Source of the DNA: Candidatus Methanoplasma sp.
GTDB taxonomy: Archaea; Thermoplasmatota; Thermoplasmata; Methanomassiliicoccales; Methanomethylophilaceae
Length of the DNA: 64,000 bases
Assembly: GCA_031256955.1 (NCBI GenBank)
Contig: JAIRPP010000012.1
Coordinates: forward strand, 60,383 to 124,382
Direction: 5' to 3'
A program made the translations under genes and the position numbers. Below, one piece after another: positions 26,543 to 35,601 of the stretch; positions within the stretch are counted from its first letter, which is position 1; each line of letters opens with the position of its first letter. The notes below the pieces were generated by a model. It was given only the letters and a program-made list of their open reading frames with translations, was not told where the DNA came from and searched no databases.

Positions 26543-27457
26543 ATGAAGTGCGACCTGTGCCCCCGGGAAGCCGCCACGCTCATAAGGTACAGCAGCGCGC
26601 ACCTGTGCGCGGAGCACTTCAAGTCCTATTTCGAGAAGAGGGCCAAGAGGGAGATAAGGAGGCAGATAGACGTCTCGCCCGGGAGCCTCGTGGCCGTCGC
26701 GGTCTCCGGGGGGAAGGACAGCATGGTGACGCTCCGGATCCTGCATTCGGTGTTCGGGATGAGGAGGGACGTCGGCCTGTGCGCCATATGCATAGACGAG
26801 GGGATCGACGGGTACCGCCCGCCGAGCCTGGACGTGGCGAGGGGGTATTGCGAGGAGATAGGGGTCCCGATGCGCGTCCGCTCGTTCTCGGAGCTCGGGG
26901 TGGACATGGACCGGATCGCCCCCGTCTCGGGCGATTCGAGCCCGTGCTCCTACTGCGGCGTGCTCCGGAGGAGGCTGATGAACGACGAGGCCAGGAGGAT
27001 CGGCGCGTCGTTCCTGGCGACCGGGCACAACCTGGACGACATGGCGCAGTCGATCCTGATGAACTTCGCCAGGGGGGACGCGGAGAGGCTGGCCAGGCTC
27101 GGCCCCCACTCCAGGGCCCAGCCGGGGCTGGTCCCGAGGTTCCACCCGCTGAGGATGATCCCGGAGAAGGAATCGCTCCTGTACGCCATCCTGTCGGAGA
27201 CGCCGTTCTGGGACGGGGAGTGCCCGTACTACAGGGACGCGCTCCGCAACCAGTACCGCAGGGCGGTGGACGAGCTGGAGGACGGGTCCCCGGGCACCAG
27301 GTTCGGGATACTGTCGTCGTTCGACGCGATCCGCCCGCTGCTGCCCTCCGGGGGGAGGGAGCTGCGCATGTGCGCGTGCGGGGAGCCGACCCTCGGATCC
27401 AGGTGCAAGTCGTGCGAGATGCTGGACTCCCTCAGGGAAAGGATCAGAGGTCCCTGA
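26543..27457 (+). CDS. tRNA 2-thiolation-type PP-loop ATPase (TtuA/NcsA family)
   Basis: 304 residues. Adenylates a tRNA uridine or cytidine before sulfur transfer. Zinc ligands occur at both ends (CDLCPREA...LCAEHF and CACGEPTLGSRCKSCE). The PP-loop is VAVSGGKDSMVTL near residue 53. Two conserved cysteines that usually hold an Fe-S cluster or persulfide are in SPCSYCGVLRR near 135, followed by ATGHNLDDMAQSILMN. The 'TIGR00269' architecture fits. It may accept sulfur from a small carrier such as the ThiS-like protein at 44919. Starts one base after the cdc6 stop; its last 14 bases overlap the convergent radical SAM gene. Confidence 0.88.
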   Translation: MKCDLCPREAATLIRYSSAHLCAEHFKSYFEKRAKREIRRQIDVSPGSLVAVAVSGGKDSMVTLRILHSVFGMRRDVGLCAICIDEGIDGYRPPSLDVARGYCEEIGVPMRVRSFSELGVDMDRIAPVSGDSSPCSYCGVLRRRLMNDEARRIGASFLATGHNLDDMAQSILMNFARGDAERLARLGPHSRAQPGLVPRFHPLRMIPEKESLLYAILSETPFWDGECPYYRDALRNQYRRAVDELEDGSPGTRFGILSSFDAIRPLLPSGGRELRMCACGEPTLGSRCKSCEMLDSLRERIRGP

Positions 27458-28475
27458 AGGGCACCAGGTCGCAGCACCCGCACTCCAGGCACATGGTGCG
27501 GCAGCCGCGCGGGTTCAGGCCGTGCCTCTCCAGCGCCGATTTGAGCATGCCGGCCGCCCTGAGCGCCCTCTCCGTGTCCACGGGGGGCACGCTCCCTATG
27601 GCCGCGTCCAGGCTCTCGCCGTTGTACGCGTTCCGGCGGAGCGCCCTCAGCGTCGGGATCACGCCCATGGCGCACAGCCGCTCCGCAACCTCCGCCAGAT
27701 CCTCGTCGCTCTCTCCCAGCCCGTATATGACGTTGGACGTGACGTTGCCCCGCCCGAATATCTCGACGGCGGCCTCCAGCATCTCGAACACGCCGCCGTA
27801 GTCCAGATCGGGGCACACCTTTTCGAATATGTCCCTCCTGGCCGCCTCCGCGTTGAGCTTGGCCTCGCTGGCGCCCGCCTCCCTCAGCGCCTCCAGGTGC
27901 TCCCTGCGGGAGACGTAGGGCTCCACGCCTATCGGCATCCCCGGGAACTCCCTCCTGACCGCGGCCGCCGCCGCGGCCATCCTCTCCACCGTCTGATCGA
28001 TGCCGTCCACGACGCCGCTGGTCAGCGACACCGAGCGGACCTCCCCGCCGTCCATCGCGCCCCTGACCATGGACACTATGGCCTCCGGGGACAGGTCTTT
28101 GACCGTCCCCTTGTCGAGCCTCGGCGAGGCGCAGAAGGCGCAGCTGAACATGCACCTCTGGTCCAGGTTGAAGAACGCCTGCTCCGGGCAGTGGAACACC
28201 ACGGGCTGGATGGTCACCTCGTCCAGGAAGGGCTCTCCCCCCCTGGTCAGGTACAGCCTCCCGCCGCCCTCATGGAGCTCGAACTCCCCGGAGTCGTAGG
28301 AGACCCCCTTCTTGACGCGGTACCTCCCGAACGCGAACACGGCCGACGCGGACCCCGCGCCGGGGCCGGCGGTGGACCTGGAGAGGCGGAAGGGCATGGC
28401 GAACCCGCGCGGGAGCTTTATCCCCCCGCCCAGGCTGAGCTCGGACTTCTTCCTGAGGTTCACGTCCTCTTCCAT
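27444..28475 (-). CDS. Radical SAM enzyme with C-terminal cysteine cluster
   Basis: 343 residues. The 4Fe-4S/SAM motif is CMFSCAFCASPR (C-x3-C-x2-C) near residue 110, preceded by PVVFHCPEQAFFNLDQR. A TIM-barrel follows with VSLTSGVVDGIDQ, IGVEPYVS and VIYGLGESDEDLAE, the last typical of biotin-synthase-like enzymes. The C-terminus has five cysteines (GCRTMCLECGCCDL), likely a second cluster. Product unknown; archaeal homologues are usually left as 'radical SAM protein'. The ATG at 28475 overlaps the cysS end by 16 bases, so it belongs to the cysE-cysS operon. Confidence 0.85.
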   Translation of the reverse strand: MEEDVNLRKKSELSLGGGIKLPRGFAMPFRLSRSTAGPGAGSASAVFAFGRYRVKKGVSYDSGEFELHEGGGRLYLTRGGEPFLDEVTIQPVVFHCPEQAFFNLDQRCMFSCAFCASPRLDKGTVKDLSPEAIVSMVRGAMDGGEVRSVSLTSGVVDGIDQTVERMAAAAAAVRREFPGMPIGVEPYVSRREHLEALREAGASEAKLNAEAARRDIFEKVCPDLDYGGVFEMLEAAVEIFGRGNVTSNVIYGLGESDEDLAEVAERLCAMGVIPTLRALRRNAYNGESLDAAIGSVPPVDTERALRAAGMLKSALERHGLNPRGCRTMCLECGCCDLVPFRDL

Positions 28476-29863
28476 TTGGCCCCCCCCGAAGAGTCCTCCA
28501 GAGCTATCCCCGCCTTCTTCAGATCGTCCCTTATCCCGTCCGCCAGATCGTACATCTTCCTTCCCCTGAGCTCCCCGCGGAGCCCTATCAGTATCTCCAT
28601 GACAGAGTCCAGGAGGCCGTCCCCGCCGTCGCCGTCGGGCGGGAGGATCCCGAGGACCTCGTCCGCGCGCCTCATGGCGGCCGCGGCCGCCGCCGCCCCC
28701 GACGCGGACAGGGACCCGTCCCCCATGCCCCTGTTCGTGCGCTTCACCAGCCTCATGACCGCCTCGATGGCGGCGCGGGTGTTGAAGTCGTCGTCCATGG
28801 CCTCGCGGAACTCCGCCTCCATGGCTGCGGCCTCCGCTTCCGCCCCGTCCCCCGAGGCGGGGCCGCTCTTCCCGTAGGAGACGAGGTCGCGGTAGTTGTT
28901 CCACAGCCTCGACAGCGCGCTCTTGGCCTCGGAGAGGGCTTCCTCCCCGTACGCCAGCGGGCTGCTGTAATGGGTGTTCAGGAAATAGAAGCGGATCGTC
29001 TGCGGGTCGAACCTCCCGGCGACCTCCTCCACCTTGAAGAAGTTGCCGAGGGACTTGGACATCTTCTCGCCCTTCGCCTGCAGCATCCCGTTGTGCATCC
29101 AGTAGTTGGCCATCACGTCGCCGGTGACCGCCTCGGTCTGGAGTATCTCGTTCTCGTGGTGCGGGAACACCAGGTCGTTGCCCCCGCCGTGTATGTCTAT
29201 CTTGTCGCCCAGGTGCCTGCGGACCATGGCGGAGCACTCTATGTGCCATCCCGGCCTCCCGTCCCCCCAGGGGGACGGCCAGGAGCACTCCCCCGGCTTC
29301 GCCGCCTTCCATACGGCGAAGTCCATGGGGTCCCTCTTCTGCTCGTCGGACGCGATCCTGCCGGAGGGCTCCATGTCCTCCAGCCTCCTGTGGGAGAGCC
29401 TGCCGTAGTTCTCCGCCTTCCCGACCTCGAAGTACACGCTGCCGTCCGGGGTGGCGTACCCGAAGCCCCGGTCGACGATCTCGCGGACCATGTCGATTAT
29501 GCAATCTATGTTCTCGCTCGCCTTGGGGTACATGTCCGCCATGCGCACCCCCAGGCTGGCCGCGTCCCTGAAGTACTTCTCTATGTACCCGGCCGACAGC
29601 TCCAGGGGATCGATCCCCCTCTCGTTGGCGCGGGCGATTATCTTGTCGTCCACGTCGGTGAAGTTGGTGGCGTGGACGACGCGGTACCCCAGGTACCTGA
29701 GGTACCTCGCGACCGCGTCGAAGACGATCATGCTCCTGGCGTGGCCCATGTGGATGTCGTCGTACACGGTTACCCCGCAGACGTACATCCTGACCTCGCC
29801 CTCTTTTATGGGGACGAACGGCTCCTTCCTGTTGGTAAGGCCGTTGCGTATGCACAGCGCCAT
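28460..29863 (-). CDS. cysS: Cysteine--tRNA ligase
   Basis: 467 residues, the usual length. Charges tRNA-Cys with cysteine in an ATP-dependent reaction. Class I motifs: zinc ligand and HIGH-equivalent in VCGVTVYDDIHMGHARS near residue 30, the second zinc ligands in GWHIECSAM and FPHHENE, and KMSKS in GEKMSKSLGNFF near 265. A helical anticodon domain follows. The ATG lies one base after the cysE stop. Its presence with cysE shows that this archaeon makes Cys-tRNA directly, not only by the SepRS/SepCysS route. Confidence 0.97.
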   Translation of the reverse strand: MALCIRNGLTNRKEPFVPIKEGEVRMYVCGVTVYDDIHMGHARSMIVFDAVARYLRYLGYRVVHATNFTDVDDKIIARANERGIDPLELSAGYIEKYFRDAASLGVRMADMYPKASENIDCIIDMVREIVDRGFGYATPDGSVYFEVGKAENYGRLSHRRLEDMEPSGRIASDEQKRDPMDFAVWKAAKPGECSWPSPWGDGRPGWHIECSAMVRRHLGDKIDIHGGGNDLVFPHHENEILQTEAVTGDVMANYWMHNGMLQAKGEKMSKSLGNFFKVEEVAGRFDPQTIRFYFLNTHYSSPLAYGEEALSEAKSALSRLWNNYRDLVSYGKSGPASGDGAEAEAAAMEAEFREAMDDDFNTRAAIEAVMRLVKRTNRGMGDGSLSASGAAAAAAAMRRADEVLGILPPDGDGGDGLLDSVMEILIGLRGELRGRKMYDLADGIRDDLKKAGIALEDSSGGAKWKRT

Positions 29864-29864
29864 G

Positions 29865-30572
29865 TCAGGACTCCCCGTCGCCCTTGGACCTGGCCGGGAC
29901 GGACCCTCCCAGGGACTCCGCCTCCGCCAGCCCCGCCTCGACCATCGTGCGCAGCCTGGAGATCTCCGCCTCCATCTGCGCCATCTTGTCGTTTATGTAG
30001 TCGGGTATGTCGTCGTGCCTCAGCATGTCGCTCTTGGTCACCGGCACCCCGTTGCGGGATATGATCTTGCCGGGGACGCCCACCACGGTGCTGTTGGGGG
30101 GCACGTCCTTGAGCACCACGGACCCCGCGCCGACCCTGACGTCGTCGCCGATCGTTATGTTGCCGAGCACGGTTGCGTTTGCGCCGAGGACCACGCGGCT
30201 CCCTATGGTCGGGTGCCTCTTGCCCCTGTTGAACGAGACCCCCCCGAGCGTGACGCCCTGGTATATCGTGACGTCGTCGCCGACGACGGCGGTCTCCCCT
30301 ATGACCACGCCGGTGGCGTGGTCTATGAAGAACCTCCTGCCCACGGTCGCGCCCGGGTGTATGTCGCACCCAGTCAGCTGGTGCGCCTTGTAGTTGATCT
30401 TCCTGGCCTCCTCCCTCCTGCCCGCGGACCAGAGCTCGTGGCTCCTCCTGTACATGGCCACCGCGTGCAGGCCCGTGTGGCGCCTCCTCGCGTCCCTCTC
30501 GTCTATTATCGCGGGATCCCTCTCCATGACGGCGGCGAGGTCCTCGGGCTCTATCCAGGATTGAATGCGCAT
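29865..30572 (-). CDS. cysE: Serine O-acetyltransferase
   Basis: 235 residues. Acetylates serine with acetyl-CoA, the first step of cysteine synthesis. After an alpha-helical N-terminus come the left-handed beta-helix hexapeptides (GCDIHPGATVGRRFFIDHAT, GVVIGETAVVGDDVTIYQG, TIGSRVVLGANATVLGNITI). The catalytic histidine region FIDHATGVVIGE is intact. The C-terminal tail is longer than in E. coli and charged. I chose ATG 30572: TTTTTATATA at 30595-30604 lies about 25 nt upstream, giving a leaderless mRNA. It heads a cysE-cysS-radical SAM operon. Confidence 0.95.
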   Translation of the reverse strand: MRIQSWIEPEDLAAVMERDPAIIDERDARRRHTGLHAVAMYRRSHELWSAGRREEARKINYKAHQLTGCDIHPGATVGRRFFIDHATGVVIGETAVVGDDVTIYQGVTLGGVSFNRGKRHPTIGSRVVLGANATVLGNITIGDDVRVGAGSVVLKDVPPNSTVVGVPGKIISRNGVPVTKSDMLRHDDIPDYINDKMAQMEAEISRLRTMVEAGLAEAESLGGSVPARSKGDGES

Positions 30573-30594
30573 CGGACATCCGACGCCCGCAGGC

Positions 30595-30605
30595 GTATAT
30601 AAAAA
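30595..30605 (-). promoter_or_regulatory. TATA box of the cysE-cysS operon
   Basis: TTTTTATATAC on the reverse strand, 23-33 nt before the cysE ATG. The rest of 30606-30874 is the GC-rich leader of the plus-strand surface-protein gene, whose own TATA-like TTTAAGTAA lies at 30784-30792. Confidence 0.6.
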
Positions 30606-30874
30606 TGATTGTCGCGCGCGGATGCGCGCCGCGAGAGGCCGCCTCGCCCGCGCGGGAGCCCGCGGGGCGGCCTCCCGGCGGAGGGATCGTCCGATCAACC
30701 GCCTGTGGAATCGACGAATGTCGAAAGGCGGGGCGGTTCCGCCGCTCATCCGCCCACGGACTCCCCCCTTCGGGGCGTCAATCTTTAAGTAATGCCGGAG
30801 AGATGTATAGCCAGCGCTTGAGAGCGCACCCTGGGGTCGATGGAGGGAGGCGTAAGAGAGATGACGGTGATAAG

Positions 30875-33800
30875 ATGGTCAAAAGTCAAGTCTATGCGCT
30901 TATCGCCTGCGTCGCATTCGTTGCCGTCGCTGTCGCGTCGGCGGTCGTACTGATCGGAAGCGGAGACGGTTCCGACGACGCCGCCGGCGGGAGCGGCGGA
31001 TGGGGCGGGGACGGGAGCGGCGCGGCCGGTAGCGGGAGCGGCGGAGCGGTCTCCGATCGCACGTATACGGTGTATTTCGACAGCCGGGGCGGCTCCGCCG
31101 TGGCTAGCGAGAGCGGGGTCAGGGAGGGCTCCCCCGCGAGGGAGCCCGCCAGCCCCACGAAGGAGGGGCGCGAGTTCCTGGGATGGTACAGGGACCTGGC
31201 GCACAACTCGAAGTTCGATTTCTCCTCCACGATATTCGGCGACATCGCCCTATACGCGAAATGGTCCGGCGAGGACGAGGAGGGCGAGGGCAAGGGCTTC
31301 GCGTACGCGGTGTCCTTCGACGTCGGCGGGGGATCGCCCCTGCCGCCCATGACGGAGGTCAGAGACGGGTCCAGGATAGCCGAGCCCCCGACGCCGGTGA
31401 GAGAGGGGTACGGCTTCGGCGGATGGTACTCCGACCCGGAGCTCGAGGTCCCGTGGCTGTTCGAATCCAGCCGCGTCAGCGGGAACGCGACGATCTATGC
31501 CAAGTGGGTCGCTAACGAATACAAGGTGGATTACCAGGCCAACGCGCCCGCGGGCGCGTCCGCGAAGGCGAAAGGCTCCACAGATCCGTCCGACCACGAG
31601 TACGGGTCCGAAAAGGCCCTGGAGAAGAACGGATTCACCGTCGAGGGATGGACTTTCAAGGGATGGAACACCATGGCGAACGGGAAAGGGACGTCTTACG
31701 CCGACGGGGAGGCCGTCCTGAACCTGACATCGGAGGCTGACAAGACCGTGCACCTGTTCGCACAGTGGAAAGCTAACGAGTATAGAGTATATTACGACGG
31801 CAACGCACCGCCGGCGGCCTCCGTCGACGGCTCTACGGGATTCTCGACACACGTCTACGACGTCAGGCGCGAACTCAACCCGTGCGGCTTCAGCCTGGCG
31901 GGATGGGACTTCAAGGGATGGATCGATGCGAACGGGGCGCCCTACGCCGACGGGGAGGCCGTCCTGAACCTGACCGCCGAACCCGGCGGCAGCGTCACGC
32001 TTTACGCCGTATGGGAGCAGCCCAAATACACGGTGTCTTTCTACAGCCAGGGGGTCCTGATCGGCACGGGCGAGGCGATCGTGGGATCCCCCGTCGGCGA
32101 GCCCGCGGAGCCGGAGAGGGCGGGATACGGGTTCGACGCGTGGTACGCCGACGAGGACTTCAAAGATAAGTGGTCCTTCGACGACGCGCCGGCATCCGAC
32201 ATGAGCCTGTATGCGAACTGGACAGCCAACAGGTACGACGTGGTCTATGACGGCAACAAGCCCCCCGGGGCTTCCGGAAACGTGACGGGCTCCACTGGCA
32301 AAAGCGAGCACACCTATGACGCAGAGAGCCTCCTGTCCGACAACGGATTCACTCTGACGGGGTGGAGCTTCGCCGGATGGAACACAGTGGCGGACGGGAG
32401 CGGGGATGCATACGCGGGCGGGGCGGACGCACCGAACCTGACCGAAGGCACAGACGACGTGACGCTGTACGCCCAGTGGGTCGCGGACGAGTACTCCATA
32501 AAGTACGATGGGAACAAGCCCGGCGCGGCTTCTAACTACGTGACGGGGACGATGGATAGCAGCGATCACGTCTACGACACCGAGAGCGGCCTGGCCGAGA
32601 ACGAGTTCGAGCTGGTCGGGTGGCGCTTCGTGGAGTGGAACACGCAGGCGGACGGAAGCGGGAAGTCATATTCGGACGAGGCGCCGGTCAAGACCATGCT
32701 GGACGGAGGGGGCGACACGCTGTACGCCCGGTGGGAGGCGAACGAGTACTTCGTCGAGTATGACATGAACAAGCCTTCCAAAGCTACCCGGGATGTGGAA
32801 GACGACGTGGACAACACTCCGCACGTCTACGACACTGAGAGCAATTTGAGCTCCGAGACATACTCTCTGTTCTTATGGTACTTCGTCGGATGGAACACCG
32901 AGGCCAACGGGAGCGGCTACGCGTATGGCTCCGGAGCGGCGGTCTCGACCTTGTTCGAGAGCGGGACTGGCAAGCTGTACGCGCAGTGGAAGCAGGTTCC
33001 GTATCATGTAGTGTACTATCCGAACAAGCCCGCCGGCGCATCCGCCAACGTGGAGGGGACCATGTCCGAAAAGACGGACGGGCGCCTCTGCGACGAGTAC
33101 AGCGAGATCATCCCCAACACCTTCTCCCTGGTTGGATGGAAATTCACCGGATGGGTGGACGGCAGGGGAGAGGCATACCTCGACAAAGGGCTCATCAATA
33201 ACCTGTACTCCCCAGGGGGCTTCATGCCCCTGTATGCGCAGTGGGAGGCCAACGAGTACCATGTGAAATACGTCGCTAACAAGCCGGCCGCGGCCTCCAG
33301 CAACGTGACGGGGACGATGGATAACAGCGATCACGTCTATGACGCCAAGAGCGGGTTGAGGAGCTGCGGCTTCTCCCTGGCCGGATGGAACTTCATAGGA
33401 TGGACCCAGATCGCCAACGGGAACGGAACCATCTACGAGGACGGAGCCGATGTGGAGACCCTGAGCGTCATCGACAGAGGCGTGGTGAATCTCTACGCAA
33501 AGTGGGAGGTCGGCAAGTACAAGGTCGTCTACGACAAGGGGAAGCCGGGAGAGGCGTCGGGAGACGTCGACATAGGCCAGATGGCGATGGAGAGCGAATT
33601 CGAATGCGATACCGCCAGCCAGCTGACCGCCAGCCAGCTCACCCTCGCGGGATGGACGTTCGCCGGATGGCGCGACGCGTCGAATGAGGCCGTCACGTAT
33701 GCTGATGGAGCGGACATAAACTGCATGGTCCCCGGTAGCGAGATAACTCTCGTAGCCATATGGACTCCCAAAGAGTACACCGTGACCTACGTGTACTGCG

Positions 33801-34447
33801 GCGCAAACGAAGGCGATACTCGGGAGACGGACACGGTGACGTACGACCGCGCGTTCACGCTGGCCGCGCCCATGCGCGCCCCATACGGGTTCGGCGGATG
33901 GTTCGACGCTATCGGCGGAGCCGGGACGCAGTACTCCGGAAGCGACTCCATCGTCTCCGAGTGGACTTACGACGGCGACATAACGCTGTACGCGCACTGG
34001 GTCGGATCGTCGGATCTCTCTTATACGGAATCCGGCGACGATTATATCGCGGACGGCTCCAGCGCGTCAGGAGACGCGTTCATACCCGACTACTACAACG
34101 GCAAGAAGGTCACGGGCATCGACGGGTTCGCGGGCAACGCGAATATCACGAGCCTGACGATACCCGGCACGATATCCGAGATCCGGTCCGGCGCGTTCGA
34201 GGGATGCACGGGCGTCACCGGCGTGACGATCCAGGAGGGATGCACCGCCATAGGCTCGGGCGCGTTCAAAGACTGCACCTCGCTCCAAGAAGTACACATC
34301 CCCAGATCCGTCGAGACGATAGCGGCAGACTCCTTCGAAGGATGTGACTTGGAGCGGATCTACACTCCGTTGACCCCGAGCGAATTCCCGGATGGATGGG
34401 AGGATGGCTGGGACCAGGGCGCGGAGATCCGCCAACCTGAGGACTGA
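30875..34447 (+). CDS. Giant surface protein: N-terminal anchor, 12 InlB-type repeats, C-terminal BspA-like leucine-rich repeats
   Basis: 1190 residues from the ATG at 30875 (GGTGA four bases upstream). An N-terminal segment YALIACVAFVAVAVASAVVL is a signal or anchor, followed by a flexible Gly/Ser stretch. I count 12 Listeria-Bacteroides (Flg_new/InlB B) repeats of about 70-80 residues, each closing with a variant of LYA(K/Q)W, and most containing 'F-x-G-W' near the middle. The last 130 residues are LRR_5/BspA-type repeats (ITSLTIPGTISEIRSGAFEG, VTIQEGCTAIGSGAFKD). No C-terminal anchor. Likely an adhesin-like protein exported by Sec; the ligand is unknown. A strong hairpin with T-run follows. 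Confidence 0.9.
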   Translation: MVKSQVYALIACVAFVAVAVASAVVLIGSGDGSDDAAGGSGGWGGDGSGAAGSGSGGAVSDRTYTVYFDSRGGSAVASESGVREGSPAREPASPTKEGREFLGWYRDLAHNSKFDFSSTIFGDIALYAKWSGEDEEGEGKGFAYAVSFDVGGGSPLPPMTEVRDGSRIAEPPTPVREGYGFGGWYSDPELEVPWLFESSRVSGNATIYAKWVANEYKVDYQANAPAGASAKAKGSTDPSDHEYGSEKALEKNGFTVEGWTFKGWNTMANGKGTSYADGEAVLNLTSEADKTVHLFAQWKANEYRVYYDGNAPPAASVDGSTGFSTHVYDVRRELNPCGFSLAGWDFKGWIDANGAPYADGEAVLNLTAEPGGSVTLYAVWEQPKYTVSFYSQGVLIGTGEAIVGSPVGEPAEPERAGYGFDAWYADEDFKDKWSFDDAPASDMSLYANWTANRYDVVYDGNKPPGASGNVTGSTGKSEHTYDAESLLSDNGFTLTGWSFAGWNTVADGSGDAYAGGADAPNLTEGTDDVTLYAQWVADEYSIKYDGNKPGAASNYVTGTMDSSDHVYDTESGLAENEFELVGWRFVEWNTQADGSGKSYSDEAPVKTMLDGGGDTLYARWEANEYFVEYDMNKPSKATRDVEDDVDNTPHVYDTESNLSSETYSLFLWYFVGWNTEANGSGYAYGSGAAVSTLFESGTGKLYAQWKQVPYHVVYYPNKPAGASANVEGTMSEKTDGRLCDEYSEIIPNTFSLVGWKFTGWVDGRGEAYLDKGLINNLYSPGGFMPLYAQWEANEYHVKYVANKPAAASSNVTGTMDNSDHVYDAKSGLRSCGFSLAGWNFIGWTQIANGNGTIYEDGADVETLSVIDRGVVNLYAKWEVGKYKVVYDKGKPGEASGDVDIGQMAMESEFECDTASQLTASQLTLAGWTFAGWRDASNEAVTYADGADINCMVPGSEITLVAIWTPKEYTVTYVYCGANEGDTRETDTVTYDRAFTLAAPMRAPYGFGGWFDAIGGAGTQYSGSDSIVSEWTYDGDITLYAHWVGSSDLSYTESGDDYIADGSSASGDAFIPDYYNGKKVTGIDGFAGNANITSLTIPGTISEIRSGAFEGCTGVTGVTIQEGCTAIGSGAFKDCTSLQEVHIPRSVETIAADSFEGCDLERIYTPLTPSEFPDGWEDGWDQGAEIRQPED

Positions 34448-34475
34448 ATGCCGGCCAGCCGATAAACGACACAAC

Positions 34476-34520
34476 GCGCCCCCGCCCGGGAGCGGGCGGG
34501 GCGCCCCTTATCTTTTCTTT
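34476..34520 (+). terminator. Hairpin plus T-rich tail after the giant surface-protein gene
   Basis: GCGCCCCCGCCCG pairs with CGGGCGGGGCGC (one bulge) around a GGAG loop and is followed by a T-rich stretch (TTATCTTTTCTTTTT). The rest of 34521-34775 has no gene but includes a run of 12 C (34627-34638) and the promoter region of the next surface-protein gene. Confidence 0.65.
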
Positions 34521-34775
34521 TTCACTTCCGTCCCGCCCCTTGTTCTCTCCACCCGTGCGCTCCGCTAGCCCCCATCTCCAGCTTCCTTCTCGGGCGCCCA
34601 TCTCCCGCGCCCCGCGCATCTGTTTACCCCCCCCCCCCTTGAATGTATGGATTTATCGCATCTGCCCGTTTTGTCCGCCAGATGTCCAGATCGGTTTTAA
34701 ATATTGATTGCAAGATGCATATCCAGCGGGTGGAAATCCGCACAAGGGGACGGTCAAAGGCACGAGTGATGCACG

Positions 34776-35252
34776 ATGGATAGTAGACGCGTCTTGCTGT
34801 CGGTCATCGCGCTGTCAGTCATCGTAGTCGCATCGATATCCGCGCACGCGCTGGTCCTGGTCGGGCCCGCGCCGGGCGCGCCCGAGTTCGATGCCATCGG
34901 GGGCGATGGGGACGGCACGGTGCGCGAAGGCACAAGGTACACGGTAACGTTCGACAGCCGCGGGGGCTCGGACGTGGAGAGCCTCACCGGGCTCATGGAG
35001 GATCAGACGATCAGCCCGCCCGTTCCGCCCGTGAGGGACGGGTACGATTTCTGCGGATGGTACAGGGACGAGGGATGCACCAGGGAGTGGATCTTCACCT
35101 ACACCATATACAAGGACATGACCCTGTACGCCAAATGGGAGCCGATAAGCGACAGGTCCGACGGGCGCCTCGCGTCGTTCGACGACGGGGGCGCGGAGAT
35201 CTCGGTCAAAATCCTCCCGAGGGGGGCCGCGGGCCCCCTCTCCGGGGACTGA
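34776..35252 (+). CDS. Short secreted protein with one InlB-type repeat
   Basis: 158 residues. MDSRRVLLSVIALSVIVVAS begins a signal peptide or anchor. Residues 52-125 form one Listeria-Bacteroides repeat (YTVTFDSRGGSDVES, GYDFCGWYRDEGC, DMTLYAKWEP) of the same type as the first repeat of the preceding giant protein, so it may be a shortened duplicate. The C-terminal 35 residues are unrelated and end GAAGPLSGD. The upstream region includes TTTAAATATTGATT at 34696-34709. No ribosome binding site is evident. Confidence 0.8.
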   Translation: MDSRRVLLSVIALSVIVVASISAHALVLVGPAPGAPEFDAIGGDGDGTVREGTRYTVTFDSRGGSDVESLTGLMEDQTISPPVPPVRDGYDFCGWYRDEGCTREWIFTYTIYKDMTLYAKWEPISDRSDGRLASFDDGGAEISVKILPRGAAGPLSGD

Positions 35253-35256
35253 AGGA

Positions 35257-35299
35257 GGATCCGGGGCGGGCGCGGGAACCGCGCCCCGCCCCCGGATCC
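35257..35299. terminator. Hairpin between convergent genes
   Basis: GGATCCGGGG...CCCCCGGATCC forms a long GC-rich stem with small bulges, loop near 35277, between the ends of the surface-protein gene (plus) and the small cysteine protein (minus). It could serve both strands. Confidence 0.5.
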
Positions 35300-35311
35300 A
35301 ATATACAAAAA

Positions 35312-35440
35312 TCACCTGAAATACGGGCAGCTCTCCCCGCTCGTCTTATCGACGGTGCGACTCAAGTTCTGGCACCATAGCTTGCCGGGCGCGCTCGCCG
35401 GCTTGGCGTGGACGCAGTACGCGCAGATGTGTCCGCTCAT
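35312..35440 (-). CDS. Tiny four-cysteine protein with a very strong ribosome binding site
   Basis: Only 42 residues, MSGHICAYCVHAKPASAPGK followed by LWCQNLSRTVDKTSGESCPYFR. Four cysteines in the order CxxC...C...C suggest a small zinc knuckle; similar short 'C-x2-C...W-C...S-C-x-x-F' proteins occur widely in anaerobes without assigned function. AGGAGGTGAGATAT directly precedes the ATG, the best Shine-Dalgarno I see in the window, so it is probably abundant. It follows the terminator of the PAPS-reductase-like gene and is therefore likely monocistronic. Confidence 0.8.
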   Translation of the reverse strand: MSGHICAYCVHAKPASAPGKLWCQNLSRTVDKTSGESCPYFR

Positions 35441-35549
35441 ATATCTCACCTCCTCGGGAGCCGTCTGATCGGCGCCGGGAGCGCCTGGACCCCATGCCGG
35501 ACGGATGGGTTCGGACGGCATATCCTTGACGGGAGATGCGCGAATAACG

Positions 35550-35581
35550 AAAAACAGGGCGGGGGCGATTAGCGCCCCCGC
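35550..35581 (-). terminator. Intrinsic-type terminator after the PAPS-reductase-like gene
   Basis: On the reverse strand GCGGGGGCG CTAAT CGCCCCCGC forms a 9-bp perfect stem with a 5-nt loop, followed by CCTGTTTTT. It starts about 20 nt after the stop codon at 35602. Confidence 0.7.
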
Positions 35582-35601
35582 ATGAGTTCCAGCGCCCCCC
35601 G

